The notes: generated from the letters alone by a model not told the origin. Counted from the stretch's first letter, positions 29,099-38,810 are shown. The stretch: 64,000 nucleotides of DNA from Phycisphaeraceae bacterium (GCA_019636755.1 JAHBWZ010000010.1:58643-122642); one strand, 5' to 3'. Made by a program: numbers and translations.

Positions 29099-31185
29099 GC
29101 CCACCGCCTCCGGACGAGCCACCCGATCCACCCCGCCGCCAGCAGCAGTGCCGGCGCGACGACGGTGGCGGCGAGCGCCCAGCGCAGGCGCACGGTGGCG
29201 TCGATGTGCTCCAGGCGCGCGACCTGGCGGCTGATCGGACTCGGCGCGATGTGATCATCCATCTCCGCCAGCCACTGCACGCCGGCGAGCAGCAGTTCCT
29301 GGTTGCCCGGGTTCGTCAGCGCGACCTGTCCCCCGCCGAGATCCACCACCGCGTCCAGCGCGTAGCTGTGCAGCCAGCCGCCCGATCCGACGACGATGAC
29401 GCGCTGTCGGCGCCCCGGGCGCGATCGCTCGACGGCGACGGCCACCGCGACCGGGCCCGGCAGCGGGTCCCCGCGCTCGTCCGCGCGGGCGCCGAGTCCG
29501 GCGGCGGCGGCGCGCTGGTGTCGGACCCAGTCCCGCTCCAGCCACCGGCGCGCGCCCGGAGCGATGTCCAGCAGAATGGTCCGCGCGACACCCGGGGGCG
29601 CCTCCGCGCTGAGCGCGATCGGGACCGGGAAGGTCACAACGACCTGCTGCCCGTCGACGGCGCGCGCGATCGGATGATCGGCGGCGGTGCGGTCGATCGC
29701 CTGCCAGTTCTGCGAGGCGGCGCGGTCGCCGCCGCCGGTCTCCACGACTTCCCAGATGACGCGATCCGTCTCCGGGCGCACGCCGAGCGGGGTCGTCGGC
29801 AGCGTCCACGGATCGCGCCGCCGGTAGCGCGGCAGCAGGCTCGGGTACACACCCATCAGGACGCTCTCGCCGGTCTCCAGCAGGGTGCCGACCTGCTCCA
29901 CGAGCATCATCTCGCGGCGCGAGGGCTCCAGCCCGCGCCGGTCCGGCGGCGGCAGCACGATCCAGACCACCGACTGCTCCGGCGCGGCCACCGGTCGCGC
30001 CTGCCCGTCACCGATGATCCACTCGCGCACCTCGAAGCGCGCCGCCTCCAGCAGCGATCGCGCGCCCACCAGGTCCGCGCGCTGCTCGTTCGCGCGGAGC
30101 AGCGACCGCTCCTCGGCGTGGACGAACACCACCAGCGGCATGCGCGGCACCAGCAGGGACCGGATGGCTCCGGAAAGCACCTGTTCGCCGCGGAACCGGC
30201 GATCGAACGCGACGCGACCCTCGCCCTCGTCCACCGTCAGGGCGGGAAACAGCTGATCGGGCGACACCAGCGCCGCGCGGTCCGGTGCCAGGACGATCGC
30301 GAAATCGCCGCGCTCGAACGCCGCCGACATCGCGGCCAGTTCCGGCAGCACGAGATCGCGCAGCGCCTCGGCGTCCCTCGCGCAGGCGTCCGCCATCGCA
30401 TCCGCGCGCCCCGCCTCGCGATCGGCCAGCGCCGCGAGTTCCGCGGGCACCGCGCCGCGCCAGCCGCGCAGGAAGGTGGCCAGCGCGTCGAGCTCCTCCG
30501 CGTAGTGCAGCAGCACGCCTGCCAGCACGCTGCGCGCGGTCTCCCAGTCGGGCACGGGGCGGAGCGCGTCGTCGCCCAGCGCCCGGCGCACCTCCGCGCG
30601 CAGTTCATCGCTGCGCGCGGCCAGGAGATCGAGTGCCGGGACGTGCGGCGCGCCCTCGGCACGGAGCGCCGATGTCTCCGGCAGGCGGCCGAGCGCCAGC
30701 GCCACCTGCACGGCGAGTTCCCGCGCCAGCGCGACCAGCGCGTCGAAACGCTCCGCGGCACGGGCGATCGCCCCGTCCGCGCGGGCGATGCGGTCCCGGT
30801 CGCGCATCCGCAGTCCGTTGAGCAGGGTCTCGTACGCCGGGATGGACGCCGCGTCGGCGGGATCGATGCGCTGGATCCGGATCCGACCCGACTCCTCGTA
30901 GCGGCGCAGCACTTCGTCCACCTGGGTGCGCACGGCGCCGTCGGCGGACTGGGCGCCCAGCACGACGCACAGCCGCCAGTCGCCGTCGAGCCGCTCGAGC
31001 AGCTGCCGCGACTGCTCGCTGAGCGAGTACGCACGCGTCCGTGTCGCGTCGAACCGCCGGCGCAGCCCCGGCTGCGCCAGCAGCACCAATACCGCGCCCG
31101 CGATCACCAGCAGCGCGACGATGCGCAGCACGGTGTCCGGCAGGAGCGATCGCAACGACCCCGCGCGGCGGACGATCAGAGCCAT
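29095..31185 (-). CDS. GldG-like ABC transporter auxiliary protein
   Basis: The protein has 696 residues with one membrane segment near each end (residues about 15-40 and about 665-690). The N-terminal part has the phrases RTRAYSLSEQSRQLLERLDG and IRIQRIDPADAASIPAYE, typical of the GldG/ABC-type uncharacterised transport domain. The long middle has a helical insertion, and the C-terminal part carries the DUF4350-like IVVGSGGWLHSYALDAV region. It likely forms the extracytoplasmic part of the ABC complex. It overlaps the permease gene by 10 bp and the DUF4340 gene by 4 bp. Confidence 0.82.
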   Translation of the reverse strand: MALIVRRAGSLRSLLPDTVLRIVALLVIAGAVLVLLAQPGLRRRFDATRTRAYSLSEQSRQLLERLDGDWRLCVVLGAQSADGAVRTQVDEVLRRYEESGRIRIQRIDPADAASIPAYETLLNGLRMRDRDRIARADGAIARAAERFDALVALARELAVQVALALGRLPETSALRAEGAPHVPALDLLAARSDELRAEVRRALGDDALRPVPDWETARSVLAGVLLHYAEELDALATFLRGWRGAVPAELAALADREAGRADAMADACARDAEALRDLVLPELAAMSAAFERGDFAIVLAPDRAALVSPDQLFPALTVDEGEGRVAFDRRFRGEQVLSGAIRSLLVPRMPLVVFVHAEERSLLRANEQRADLVGARSLLEAARFEVREWIIGDGQARPVAAPEQSVVWIVLPPPDRRGLEPSRREMMLVEQVGTLLETGESVLMGVYPSLLPRYRRRDPWTLPTTPLGVRPETDRVIWEVVETGGGDRAASQNWQAIDRTAADHPIARAVDGQQVVVTFPVPIALSAEAPPGVARTILLDIAPGARRWLERDWVRHQRAAAAGLGARADERGDPLPGPVAVAVAVERSRPGRRQRVIVVGSGGWLHSYALDAVVDLGGGQVALTNPGNQELLLAGVQWLAEMDDHIAPSPISRQVARLEHIDATVRLRWALAATVVAPALLLAAGWIGWLVRRRWA

Positions 31186-32006
31186 CGGCGCAGCTCCAGC
31201 GACCGGACCGCCATCGCGAGGGCGACGGCGGTGAGCACCAGGAAGAAGGCGACGGCGTGCGTATCCACCAGTCCCACCACGAATCCGCGCACCTGTGCGA
31301 CCGGGTTGAGCGACGCGGCGGCGCGGGCGGCCGCGGCCAGCAGGCGCTCGAACCACGCCGGCACGCCGGATGCCACCTCCGCCGCCAGGTGGTCGGAGAG
31401 CGCCGCGGCGGCGCTCGGGACGCCGATCGTGACGAGCAGCAGGACCACCCAGAAGAAGATCGACGAGAGAAACGCCAGCGCCTGCGAGTTCGTCAGCGTG
31501 GACGCGAGGATGCCCACCGCGACGGCGGCGCCGCCCGCCAGCAGCAGCCCAAGGTACCCCGCGCCGATCTCGCCGAAGTCCGGGCGCCCGTGCAGCGCCA
31601 CCGCGGCCACGAGCAGCAGCGTCGGCGCGAGCAGCAGGACCAGGAAGGCGAACGCGCCCAGGAACTTGCCGATGATGATCGATCGCTCGTGGATCGGTGC
31701 CGTGAGCAGCGTCTCCAGCGTCCCCATCCGGATCTCCTCGCTCACCGCGCGCATGCTGATCGCCGGCGCCACGATGAAGAGCAGCCACGTCGACGTCTCG
31801 AAGAAGAGCCTGAGCGTGGCCGGCTGCCCCTGCCGGAAGCCGGTGCCGAGCAGCGCAGGCGCCAGGACGAAGTACAGCACGGCGCTCAGCAGCAGGAAGA
31901 CCGCGGGCACGACCGCGCCGATCGGCGCGATGAGCGTCGCGCGCAATTCCCGGCGCGCGATGGCCAGCGCGGCCGCCCACTCCCGGTGCCAGGCGCCCGC
32001 GCTCAT
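31176..32006 (-). CDS. ABC-2 type permease
   Basis: The protein has 276 residues with about six membrane segments. Typical ABC-2/GldF blocks are ARRELRATLIAPIG near the N-terminus, FFETSTWLLFIVAPAISMR and the conserved EEIRMGTLETLLTAPI. It is the membrane partner of the upstream ATPase gene. Start 32006 overlaps the ATPase stop (ATGA), showing translational coupling. The transported substrate is unknown. Related clusters are called gliding-motility type after Bacteroidetes GldA/F/G, but that function is not implied here. Confidence 0.88.
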   Translation of the reverse strand: MSAGAWHREWAAALAIARRELRATLIAPIGAVVPAVFLLLSAVLYFVLAPALLGTGFRQGQPATLRLFFETSTWLLFIVAPAISMRAVSEEIRMGTLETLLTAPIHERSIIIGKFLGAFAFLVLLLAPTLLLVAAVALHGRPDFGEIGAGYLGLLLAGGAAVAVGILASTLTNSQALAFLSSIFFWVVLLLVTIGVPSAAAALSDHLAAEVASGVPAWFERLLAAAARAAASLNPVAQVRGFVVGLVDTHAVAFFLVLTAVALAMAVRSLELRRWL

Positions 32007-32959
32007 GCCCTCGCCTCCGCGCGGACCAGCGCCAGGAAGATCGACTCCAGCGTCGGCGACTCGTCGCGGGCCAGCAGTGCCCGCGACGGCGCCAGCGCCG
32101 CCCGCAGGCGCGCCGGAAGGTCGTCCGCCGCGGTCGCGCGGGCCCGGGATTCCCCGTCGGCGCCGCCGATGACGACGAGCCGGTTCCACGGCGCCTCCAG
32201 CGGGACCGTCTCCACGGAGCGCACCCCCGCCACCCGGCGCACCCGCGCCTCGGGCTGCGCCGCGTCCGTGACCAGTTCGATGCGCCGCAGGCCGAGTCGC
32301 GAGGCGAGTTCGGCGATCGTGCCGCGGGCGGCCACCCGTCCCGCCCGGATCAGGATCACCTCGTCGCACACCGCTTCCGCCTCCGGCAGCACGTGGGTGG
32401 AGAGAATGATCGTGCGATCGACCGCGAGGCCGCGGATGAGCTGCCGGAACTCGATCACCTGCCCGGGGTCGAGCCCGCTGGTCGGTTCATCGAGCACGAG
32501 CACCAGCGGGTCGTGCACGATCGCCGCGGCCAGGCCGACGCGCTGGCGGTAGCCCTTGGAGAGCTGGCGGATGGGCCGGCGTCGGACTTCGCCGAGCGCA
32601 CAGCGGTCGATCACGCGGTCGACGGCCTGGCGGACCGACCGGCGCCGGACGCCCGCGAGGTCGGCGCGGAAGCGCAGGTAATCGGCGACGCGCATCTCCG
32701 CGTAGAGCGGCGTCGATTCCGGCAGGTACCCGACCCGGCGCCGTGCCTCCACCGGCTGGCGGACGACGTCGATCCCGGCGACGTTCGCCGACCCGGCGGA
32801 CGGCGGCAGGTATCCGGTGAGCATGCGGATCGTCGTCGTCTTCCCGGCGCCGTTCGGGCCGAGCAGGCCCGCGACGCACCCGCGTTCCACGCGGAACGAG
32901 ATCGCGTCGACGGCAAGCAGTGCACCGTAGCGGCGCGACAGCCCCTGGGCTTCGATCAT
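32003..32959 (-). CDS. ABC transporter ATP-binding protein
   Basis: The protein has 318 residues. The Walker A GPNGAGKTT is at residues 34-42, the signature LSKGYRQR at 133-140 (SKGYRQ instead of SGGQ, common in this subfamily) and the Walker B LVLVLDEPTSGLD at 152-164. A C-terminal extension of about 90 residues resembles the DUF4162-type regulatory tail. It is the first gene of a four-gene operon with permease, GldG-like and DUF4340 genes. It is divergent from the GAF-receiver gene across 83 bp. Confidence 0.93.
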   Translation of the reverse strand: MIEAQGLSRRYGALLAVDAISFRVERGCVAGLLGPNGAGKTTTIRMLTGYLPPSAGSANVAGIDVVRQPVEARRRVGYLPESTPLYAEMRVADYLRFRADLAGVRRRSVRQAVDRVIDRCALGEVRRRPIRQLSKGYRQRVGLAAAIVHDPLVLVLDEPTSGLDPGQVIEFRQLIRGLAVDRTIILSTHVLPEAEAVCDEVILIRAGRVAARGTIAELASRLGLRRIELVTDAAQPEARVRRVAGVRSVETVPLEAPWNRLVVIGGADGESRARATAADDLPARLRAALAPSRALLARDESPTLESIFLALVRAEARA

Positions 32960-33042
32960 CGGGCGCTCGTCTCGAAAGCGGTGTTCACTCGGTTGACTCG
33001 CCTGCCCCGGGCCGCGATGCTACACGCCGGAACCGCGAACGG

Positions 33043-34872
33043 ATGACGCCGTCCGATCGATCGTCGACAGGCCGCCCCGAATCGCCGCAGGATGCGAGCG
33101 CGGATGCGCCCATCGGACCACCGGGCGCCGCGCGGAGGCCGGACGCGTCTGACGAGGATCGCGCCCGGGCCAGCGACGCCCACGCGCCGCCGGCGCCGGC
33201 GGGGAGGACGCGGCTCTTCGTGATCCGCACGCTGCTGGCCGGTTTCGCACACGATGCCGGGCTTCCATCGGCCTTCGACGTCGTCCAGGTTGAGCATCTG
33301 GAGGATGTCCCGCGCGGCACCGAAGGCTACGTGCTCATGCCCGCCGCCACCATGGCCACCGGGCTCGCAGACCTCGTCGCCCACCTGGCCGAGGCGGTCG
33401 CCCTGGTGGAACGGCGCGACCCCGGGGCGGAGCCGCGCCTGCTCTGGTCCAATGCCGCGCTGGATGCGTTTCCGGAACTGATCCGTGCACGCTTTCTGAG
33501 CGAGTGCGGCCGGGCGCTCGATGACCTTGCCGGCGGGCCGGCGCCGGGCAGCCACCGGGGCGTCTTCGAGGCGGCCGAGCGCGTCTTCGAGGTCATCGTC
33601 GCATCGTCGCTGCAGGCCGCGCCGGCCGGCACCGCGGGCGCGGCCGGCCCGCAGCGTGCGATCGCCGTCCTCCGGGAGATCACCGCCCACCGCCGGCTCC
33701 AGACGCGACTCGACCAGATCGACGCCGCGGGCGCGGACCTGCTCCGCATCGACTCGGCGATGATCCAGAGGCTCAACTCGACGGAGCGCCTGCGCCTCCT
33801 CCAGGAGCGCATCGTCCGCGTCCTCCAGGATGTGCTGCACTTCGAGCACTTCGAACTCCGTCTCCTGGACCGGCGCGTCGGCCAGCTCGAACTCGTCTTC
33901 GCGCATGGACTGGCGCCGCTGCCGATCGGCCAGTCGCTCTATGCACGGGAGATCGGCAACGGCATCTGCGGCTGGGTTGCGACGACCGGCCGGAGTTACC
34001 GCTGCGCCGACGTGCTCAACGACCCGAGATACCAGGAGGGACTGGAGAACGCCCGTTCGTCGCTGACGGTGCCGCTCCGCCTGCATGAGCAGGTGATCGG
34101 CATCCTCAACGTGGAGTCGGTCCGCCCGAACGCGTTCACCGCCGAGGACGAGCGGCTGGCGGAGATCTTCTCACGCTACATCGCGATGGCGATGCACATC
34201 CTGGACCTCCTGGTGGTGGAGCGCTTCACGACCAACGAGCAGATGGCGCAGAACGTGCTCTCCGAGATCAAGAAGCCGCTGGCGGAGATCGCCGCCCGCG
34301 TGGACTCGGCGCGCAAAGGCGCGATCCGCGCGTGGGTGCAGGCGGAACTCGATCGCATCATCCAGCTCACCGACGAGGTCCGCCGCCGCGTGGAGGCGTG
34401 CGTCTCCGGGGCCCCGACGCTGCTCACCGCCGAGGTCGAGGACGATCCCGACGAGATCCATCCCGCGCTTGCCGGCAAGCGCGTGCTCGTCTGCGACAAC
34501 GAGGAGACCGTGCTCACGTCCATCCGCAGCCTGCTGGAGCGGCGCGGCTGCCGGGTGACCACGCTCGCCGACGGCCTGGAGATCATCGACCTGCTCACGA
34601 GCGACGTCGCGCGCTCGACGCCGTTCGACCTGGTCATTTCCGACATCCGGATGCCGCACCGCAACGGCTACGAGGTCTTCCGCGCCGCGAAGGCGGCGTG
34701 CGGCACGACCCCGGTCATCTTCATGACCGGGTTCGGCTACGACCCCCACCACTCCATCGTCCGTGCGAACCAGGAAGGCCTGCATTCCTTCCTCTTCAAG
34801 CCGATCCGCGCCCGCGCGTTCCTGGACGCGGTCATCCGCGCCCTGGGCGGCGAGGCCGCCCCCTCGACCTGA
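33043..34872 (+). CDS. GAF and response-regulator receiver protein with degenerate DHp segment
   Basis: The protein has 609 residues. About 55 N-terminal residues are disordered, then comes a PAS-like region. A GAF domain spans about residues 249-395. Next is a helix pair with SEIKKPLAEI at 407-416, which looks like the histidine-kinase DHp motif SHEIKNPL with the His removed. A receiver domain (about 479-605) has Asp534 in ISDIRMPHRNGYEVF and FKPIRA near its end. There is no ATPase domain, so it cannot be a kinase itself. It probably senses a signal through GAF and receives or relays phosphate through the receiver domain. Confidence 0.82.
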   Translation: MTPSDRSSTGRPESPQDASADAPIGPPGAARRPDASDEDRARASDAHAPPAPAGRTRLFVIRTLLAGFAHDAGLPSAFDVVQVEHLEDVPRGTEGYVLMPAATMATGLADLVAHLAEAVALVERRDPGAEPRLLWSNAALDAFPELIRARFLSECGRALDDLAGGPAPGSHRGVFEAAERVFEVIVASSLQAAPAGTAGAAGPQRAIAVLREITAHRRLQTRLDQIDAAGADLLRIDSAMIQRLNSTERLRLLQERIVRVLQDVLHFEHFELRLLDRRVGQLELVFAHGLAPLPIGQSLYAREIGNGICGWVATTGRSYRCADVLNDPRYQEGLENARSSLTVPLRLHEQVIGILNVESVRPNAFTAEDERLAEIFSRYIAMAMHILDLLVVERFTTNEQMAQNVLSEIKKPLAEIAARVDSARKGAIRAWVQAELDRIIQLTDEVRRRVEACVSGAPTLLTAEVEDDPDEIHPALAGKRVLVCDNEETVLTSIRSLLERRGCRVTTLADGLEIIDLLTSDVARSTPFDLVISDIRMPHRNGYEVFRAAKAACGTTPVIFMTGFGYDPHHSIVRANQEGLHSFLFKPIRARAFLDAVIRALGGEAAPST

Positions 34873-34934
34873 CCCCGGCCCCCGGTGACCCCGGCCCCCG
34901 GTGACCCCGGCCCCCGGTGACCCCGGCCCCCGGG
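34871..34934. repeat. 16-bp tandem repeat, four copies
   Basis: The unit GACCCCGGCCCCCGGT is repeated four times head to tail, with the last base changed in the fourth copy. The first copy overlaps the stop codon of the GAF-receiver gene. It fills the gap between this gene and the convergent prmC. Confidence 0.9.
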
Positions 34935-34983
34935 TCCACGGCGGTTGCCTCGCCGCACGACGCGCGTGCCGCACACGCCAGGG

Positions 34984-35997
34984 TCACCCGAGCGATCCGT
35001 CGCCGCGCGCGGCGACGAGGAACCGCTCGAAGCCCTCGCTGTCGCGCTCGATGACCGCACGCGGGAAGGCCGGCACCGCGCGCGCCAGCGCGAGCACCTG
35101 CCCGGCACGGCTGGCGGCGAGCTCCAGCGCCAGCAGGCCGCCCGGCCGGAGCAGCGCGGGCGCACCGCGGATCACCGGGCCGATGAATCGGGCGCCGTCC
35201 GGGCCGCCTCGGAGCGCGGACGCGGGTACGTACCGCTGCACGCCTGCCTCCACCAGCCCGCCCTCCCATTCGTCATCGGGGATGTAGGGCAGGTTCCCGA
35301 CGATGGCATCGAACGGCGCCTCGCCGGCCAGCGGATCCAGCAGGGACCCCTCGCGGACCTCGACGCGGTCGTCGACGCCCAGGTCCCGCGCGTTGCGACG
35401 GGCGAGGTCGGCCGCGGCAGGATGGCACTCGACGGCGATGACCGTGGCCGCGGGCAGTTCCAGCGCCAGCGAGATCGCCACGCATCCCGTGCCCGTCCCG
35501 AGATCCGCCAGGCGCCACGCCGTCGCGGGGGGCGGGACCGGCGCCGCCGGGCCGTCGCCGCGCGCGTCCGCCCCGTCGCCGCGCTCCTGCATCTCGCTCC
35601 GGCGGCGCCGGAGCGTCTCTCCGCCCGGTCCGTCCGCCTCGCGCAGGTGCCGGACGGTCAGCGCCACGAGATCCTCGGTACACGGCTGCGGGATCTGCGT
35701 CACCGGCTCGACCTGCATGCGCCGGCTGTAGAACGTGGTCCAGCCGACGAGGTACTGCACCGGCTCGCCCGCCGTCGCGCGGCGCACCAGATCGCGCAGC
35801 GCGGCGCGCTCGTCCGACGACGCCGGGCGCTGCGGCTCCATGTAGAGGCGCATCCGGTCGCAGCCGATGGTGTGCGAGAGCAGCATCTCGCCGATGAGGC
35901 GCGCGGGCTCGATCCTGCGCGCCGTGAAGTGTTCTCGCAGCCAGGTGAGCAGGCGCGCGGTCGTCCAGTCGGGTTCGATGCCGGTGCGGGCGGTCAC
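34984..35997 (-). CDS. prmC: Release factor glutamine methyltransferase
   Basis: This enzyme methylates the Gln of the GGQ motif in RF1 and RF2. The 337-residue protein has the helical N-terminal domain (LLTWLREHFTARRIEPARLIGEMLLSH, then EPVQYLVGWTTF) and the SAM motif LADLGTGTGCVAISLALELP. The catalytic motif reads GNLPYIPD, so the usual NPPY is NLPY. A Gly/Asp-rich insert of about 30 residues sits before the SAM motif. The start is GTG at 35997, with TACACT 7 nt upstream and no Shine-Dalgarno. It follows batE by 33 bp and prfA is not adjacent. Confidence 0.88.
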   Translation of the reverse strand: MTARTGIEPDWTTARLLTWLREHFTARRIEPARLIGEMLLSHTIGCDRMRLYMEPQRPASSDERAALRDLVRRATAGEPVQYLVGWTTFYSRRMQVEPVTQIPQPCTEDLVALTVRHLREADGPGGETLRRRRSEMQERGDGADARGDGPAAPVPPPATAWRLADLGTGTGCVAISLALELPAATVIAVECHPAAADLARRNARDLGVDDRVEVREGSLLDPLAGEAPFDAIVGNLPYIPDDEWEGGLVEAGVQRYVPASALRGGPDGARFIGPVIRGAPALLRPGGLLALELAASRAGQVLALARAVPAFPRAVIERDSEGFERFLVAARGDGSLG

Positions 35998-36004
35998 GGC
36001 GCGC

Positions 36005-36010
36005 AGTGTA
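36005..36010 (-). promoter_or_regulatory. -10 box of prmC, probably leaderless with GTG start
   Basis: TACACT on the minus strand ends 7 nt before the GTG start, in the short gap after batE. Confidence 0.4.
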
Positions 36011-36030
36011 CGGGGTCGCGCCCCCGCCGA

Positions 36031-36912
36031 TCAGGACGCGGCACCGATCGGCCGCAGCGCATCCTGCGGGACCCATCCGGTGTCACCGCTCGAGAAGCGC
36101 ACGCGTGACCAGCCTGGCCTGACCTCCACCACGCGCACCTCGATCCCCGGCGCGAGGGGCTCGCCGAAGAGCGCGGGATACCCGCTCCCGTTGCCCGTCC
36201 GCGGCATGGTCTCGGCCCCGGTCAGCACGGCTGCGGGAAAGGCCGGTGCCACCCAGCGGGCGACCGCGGGCGGAACCGCCGCCAGCGCACCGATGACCAC
36301 CGCGGCGGCGCCGAGCCGGCGGACCCACGGCCGGTGCGCGGGCGCCCACGCCAGGCAGAGCCATCCCGCACCCCACGCGACCAGCGCGGCGAGGAGCCAC
36401 GGCCGGACCGGCCGCAGTTCGCACCAGTCGAGCAGCGCCATCCACGCGGAGCCGGCCACGCCCGCCTCCAGCGGCGTGCGGACCAGGGTGCGCGCTTCGC
36501 GCAGGCTGGCGCGCGCGTCGGCATGCACGCCACCCAGGGCCAGCGCGCGGCGGAACTCCGCGATCGCGATGGCGACGTCGCCGAGGCGCAGATGGCACGT
36601 TCCGAGGTTGAACGCGAGGGCGCCGCTGTCCACGCCGTCGCGGCGCAGCACGTCGTACCCCGCGCGCGCCCGGCGGAACGCCTCCCGCGCCGCGGCGGGG
36701 TCGTCGGCCAGCAGGTCCATGCCCTGCGCATACGCCGAGGCCGCCTCCGCGGCGACCGCCGTGCGCGACACGACCGGGTCCTCGACCACACGTGCGTGCG
36801 CGCCGGCACCGAGGGCGATCGCGCCGACGATCACGCCGGCGCGGACGAGGGCGCGCAACCGGTCGCGACCGGGCGCGGTGGTCCTCGGAGCGATGGTGCA
36901 CGGTCCGGTCAT
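36031..36912 (-). CDS. BatE-like TPR and SH3-type membrane protein
   Basis: The protein has 293 residues. A signal or anchor segment lies near residues 20-40. A TPR pair (AYAQGMDLLADDPAAAREAFRRA..., LAFNLGTCHLRLGDVAIAIAEFRRAL) follows, then two membrane segments. A C-terminal SH3-like domain (RVVEVRPGWSRVRFSSGDTGWVPQDALR) ends the protein. This architecture matches BatE, the last member of Bat clusters. It overlaps batD by ATGA. The role in the Bat complex is not known. Confidence 0.8.
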   Translation of the reverse strand: MTGPCTIAPRTTAPGRDRLRALVRAGVIVGAIALGAGAHARVVEDPVVSRTAVAAEAASAYAQGMDLLADDPAAAREAFRRARAGYDVLRRDGVDSGALAFNLGTCHLRLGDVAIAIAEFRRALALGGVHADARASLREARTLVRTPLEAGVAGSAWMALLDWCELRPVRPWLLAALVAWGAGWLCLAWAPAHRPWVRRLGAAAVVIGALAAVPPAVARWVAPAFPAAVLTGAETMPRTGNGSGYPALFGEPLAPGIEVRVVEVRPGWSRVRFSSGDTGWVPQDALRPIGAAS

Positions 36913-38810
36913 GGTGCGATCGCCTCCGCGATGCGCTCGACGAGCGCCCGGACCTCGGCCACGTGGGCGGCATCGTCCTCCGCCGCGCCGGGTCCGGCGT
37001 AGCGCCGCCGGTCGCCCGCTTCGGCCGCGGCGCGGACGGCCGCGGCCAGCGTCCCGTCCGCGCCGAGGTCGCGCAGCACGTCCGCGGCTTCCGCGCCGGT
37101 CACCGACGCCGCCGGCCGGTCGGCAAGCGCTGCGACCAGGGCACACAGGACGGAGGTCGCATCCGCCTCGAGCACGCGATCGCCACCCAGGCGCCGGCGC
37201 GCCTCGGCGATCGCACGGCGCTGGCGGGCGCGCCGGCGGGCCATGGCCCCCTGCCGTCGCCGCCGCGCGAGCAGCATCGCCAGCGCCAGCAGCGGCGGCA
37301 GCGCCGCCCCGGTGCCGATCGCCGCCGCCGAGGGCAGCGCGGGCGTCGCGGCAAGCAGCCGATCGGCATCGACGACGATCGGCCGCGGACCGCCGCGATC
37401 GCGCGCGACCAGGCGGCGCGGCGCCGCCGGGCCGGCGGCGCTCTCGATCACCTCATCGCCCGCGCTCTCGGACCGCGCGATCGAGAGCGGAACGGGCTCC
37501 GTGTGGACGGTCACGTACCGACCCTCCTGCGGATCGAAGAAGACCAGCGGGATCGGCGGGATGCGCCGGACATCCTGTCGCCGCGCGCGGATCGTCTGCA
37601 CGAAGACCTTGCCGTCCGGCGTCACCGTGCCGGCGAGCGGATCGGTCGGAATCCGGAAGTCCTCCGCCAGGTCGCCGATCTCTGCGAGCGGCGGCGGCGC
37701 GAGCGCGTCGAGATCCGCGCCGAGTCCGTCGGCGGTGCGGCCGGACGCATCCCGGATCGTCAGGGTGAGCGTGATCGGATCACCCACCGCGGCCTCCCGC
37801 GGCTCCGCGGACGCGCTGATCGAGAATCGACCGACCGCGCCGCGGAAATGCGGCGGACGCCCCTCCACCGGCGGCGCTGCAACCGTCACCTCCGGCGCCT
37901 GCGCCACCGCCATCGCCAGCCGCTCGTCGACGATCGACAGCGTGTCGCGCCGGAAGAAGTCGCGCGTCCGCTCCAGCCGGTTCGGATAGCGGAGCAGGAT
38001 CGTGACGGGCTCGATCGTGAGCGGCCCGGTGGTCTCCGGGCGCATCTGGTGCCGCCGCTCGAAGACGAACCACGTGGAGCCGTCGGCGTCGCGCTCGATC
38101 TCCGTCAGGGTGCGCGGGGCGGCCCGCTGCCCGCGCCCGTCGCCGTCGCCGAACGGACCCAGCCGGCTGGCGCGGGCATCGATCCATGAGAAGGTGTCGG
38201 AGAGACTCGCCTGGTACCGAAGCGCCTCATCCTCGAACCGCCGGATCCGGAGGCGCAGCCGCAGTTCGATCGGTTCACCCAGGAAGACGCGCGACCGGTC
38301 CGAGAGGATCTCCGCCTCGAGCACGCCCGCCCCGTCCAGGCGGCGCACGAGAATCGACCGCGGCCTGGTGACGCGGTCGCGCCCGTCCACGCGCACCTGG
38401 ATGGACGGAATCACCAGCAGACCCGGCTCGTCGGCGATCAGTTCGAACGTGTAGGTCACCGAGGACGATCGCGACAGCCGGCCGTTCACGATGTACGTGG
38501 ACTGCGATCGACCGACCGTCGGGGCCCCGAGGAATCGCACCTCGCCGTCCGCCGGAAGGGACGGGATGGTGACGTCGGTGCCCTCCACGACCAGCCGCGC
38601 CACGAACGGCAGGGATGCATACGCGGTCGCATCGTCGATGACGAGGTCCAGCGGCGCATCGTCTGCGGCGCGCCCGGGCGCCGCCAGGACGCCCAGCGTG
38701 AGCAGGATCAGCAGGACACCGGCGCGCGCGGCGACGCGTGACGGTGTCCGACCCCCGCGCCGGGAGCGCGGGGGCGCGTGACCCGGATCTGCCATCACTG
38801 GATCCGCCAT
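36909..38810 (-). CDS. batD: BatD-like protein
   Basis: The protein has 633 residues: a signal peptide (about residues 22-48, ending APGRAADD), repeated immunoglobulin-like beta domains with the BatD phrases YIVNGRLSRSSSVTYTFEL and FLGEPIELRLRLRIRRF, a C-terminal membrane segment near 490 and a cytoplasmic helical tail. The start at 38810 overlaps the batC stop (TGATG); an ATG at 38795 is an alternative five codons later. It would be the periplasmic partner of BatA and BatB. Confidence 0.87.
   Translation of the reverse strand: MADPVMADPGHAPPRSRRGGRTPSRVAARAGVLLILLTLGVLAAPGRAADDAPLDLVIDDATAYASLPFVARLVVEGTDVTIPSLPADGEVRFLGAPTVGRSQSTYIVNGRLSRSSSVTYTFELIADEPGLLVIPSIQVRVDGRDRVTRPRSILVRRLDGAGVLEAEILSDRSRVFLGEPIELRLRLRIRRFEDEALRYQASLSDTFSWIDARASRLGPFGDGDGRGQRAAPRTLTEIERDADGSTWFVFERRHQMRPETTGPLTIEPVTILLRYPNRLERTRDFFRRDTLSIVDERLAMAVAQAPEVTVAAPPVEGRPPHFRGAVGRFSISASAEPREAAVGDPITLTLTIRDASGRTADGLGADLDALAPPPLAEIGDLAEDFRIPTDPLAGTVTPDGKVFVQTIRARRQDVRRIPPIPLVFFDPQEGRYVTVHTEPVPLSIARSESAGDEVIESAAGPAAPRRLVARDRGGPRPIVVDADRLLAATPALPSAAAIGTGAALPPLLALAMLLARRRRQGAMARRRARQRRAIAEARRRLGGDRVLEADATSVLCALVAALADRPAASVTGAEAADVLRDLGADGTLAAAVRAAAEAGDRRRYAGPGAAEDDAAHVAEVRALVERIAEAIAP

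Noticed and set aside
27659..32959. ABC/GldG/DUF4340 operon as a new system
   Set aside because: This gene order is already known in many planctomycetes and other phyla, although its substrate is unknown.
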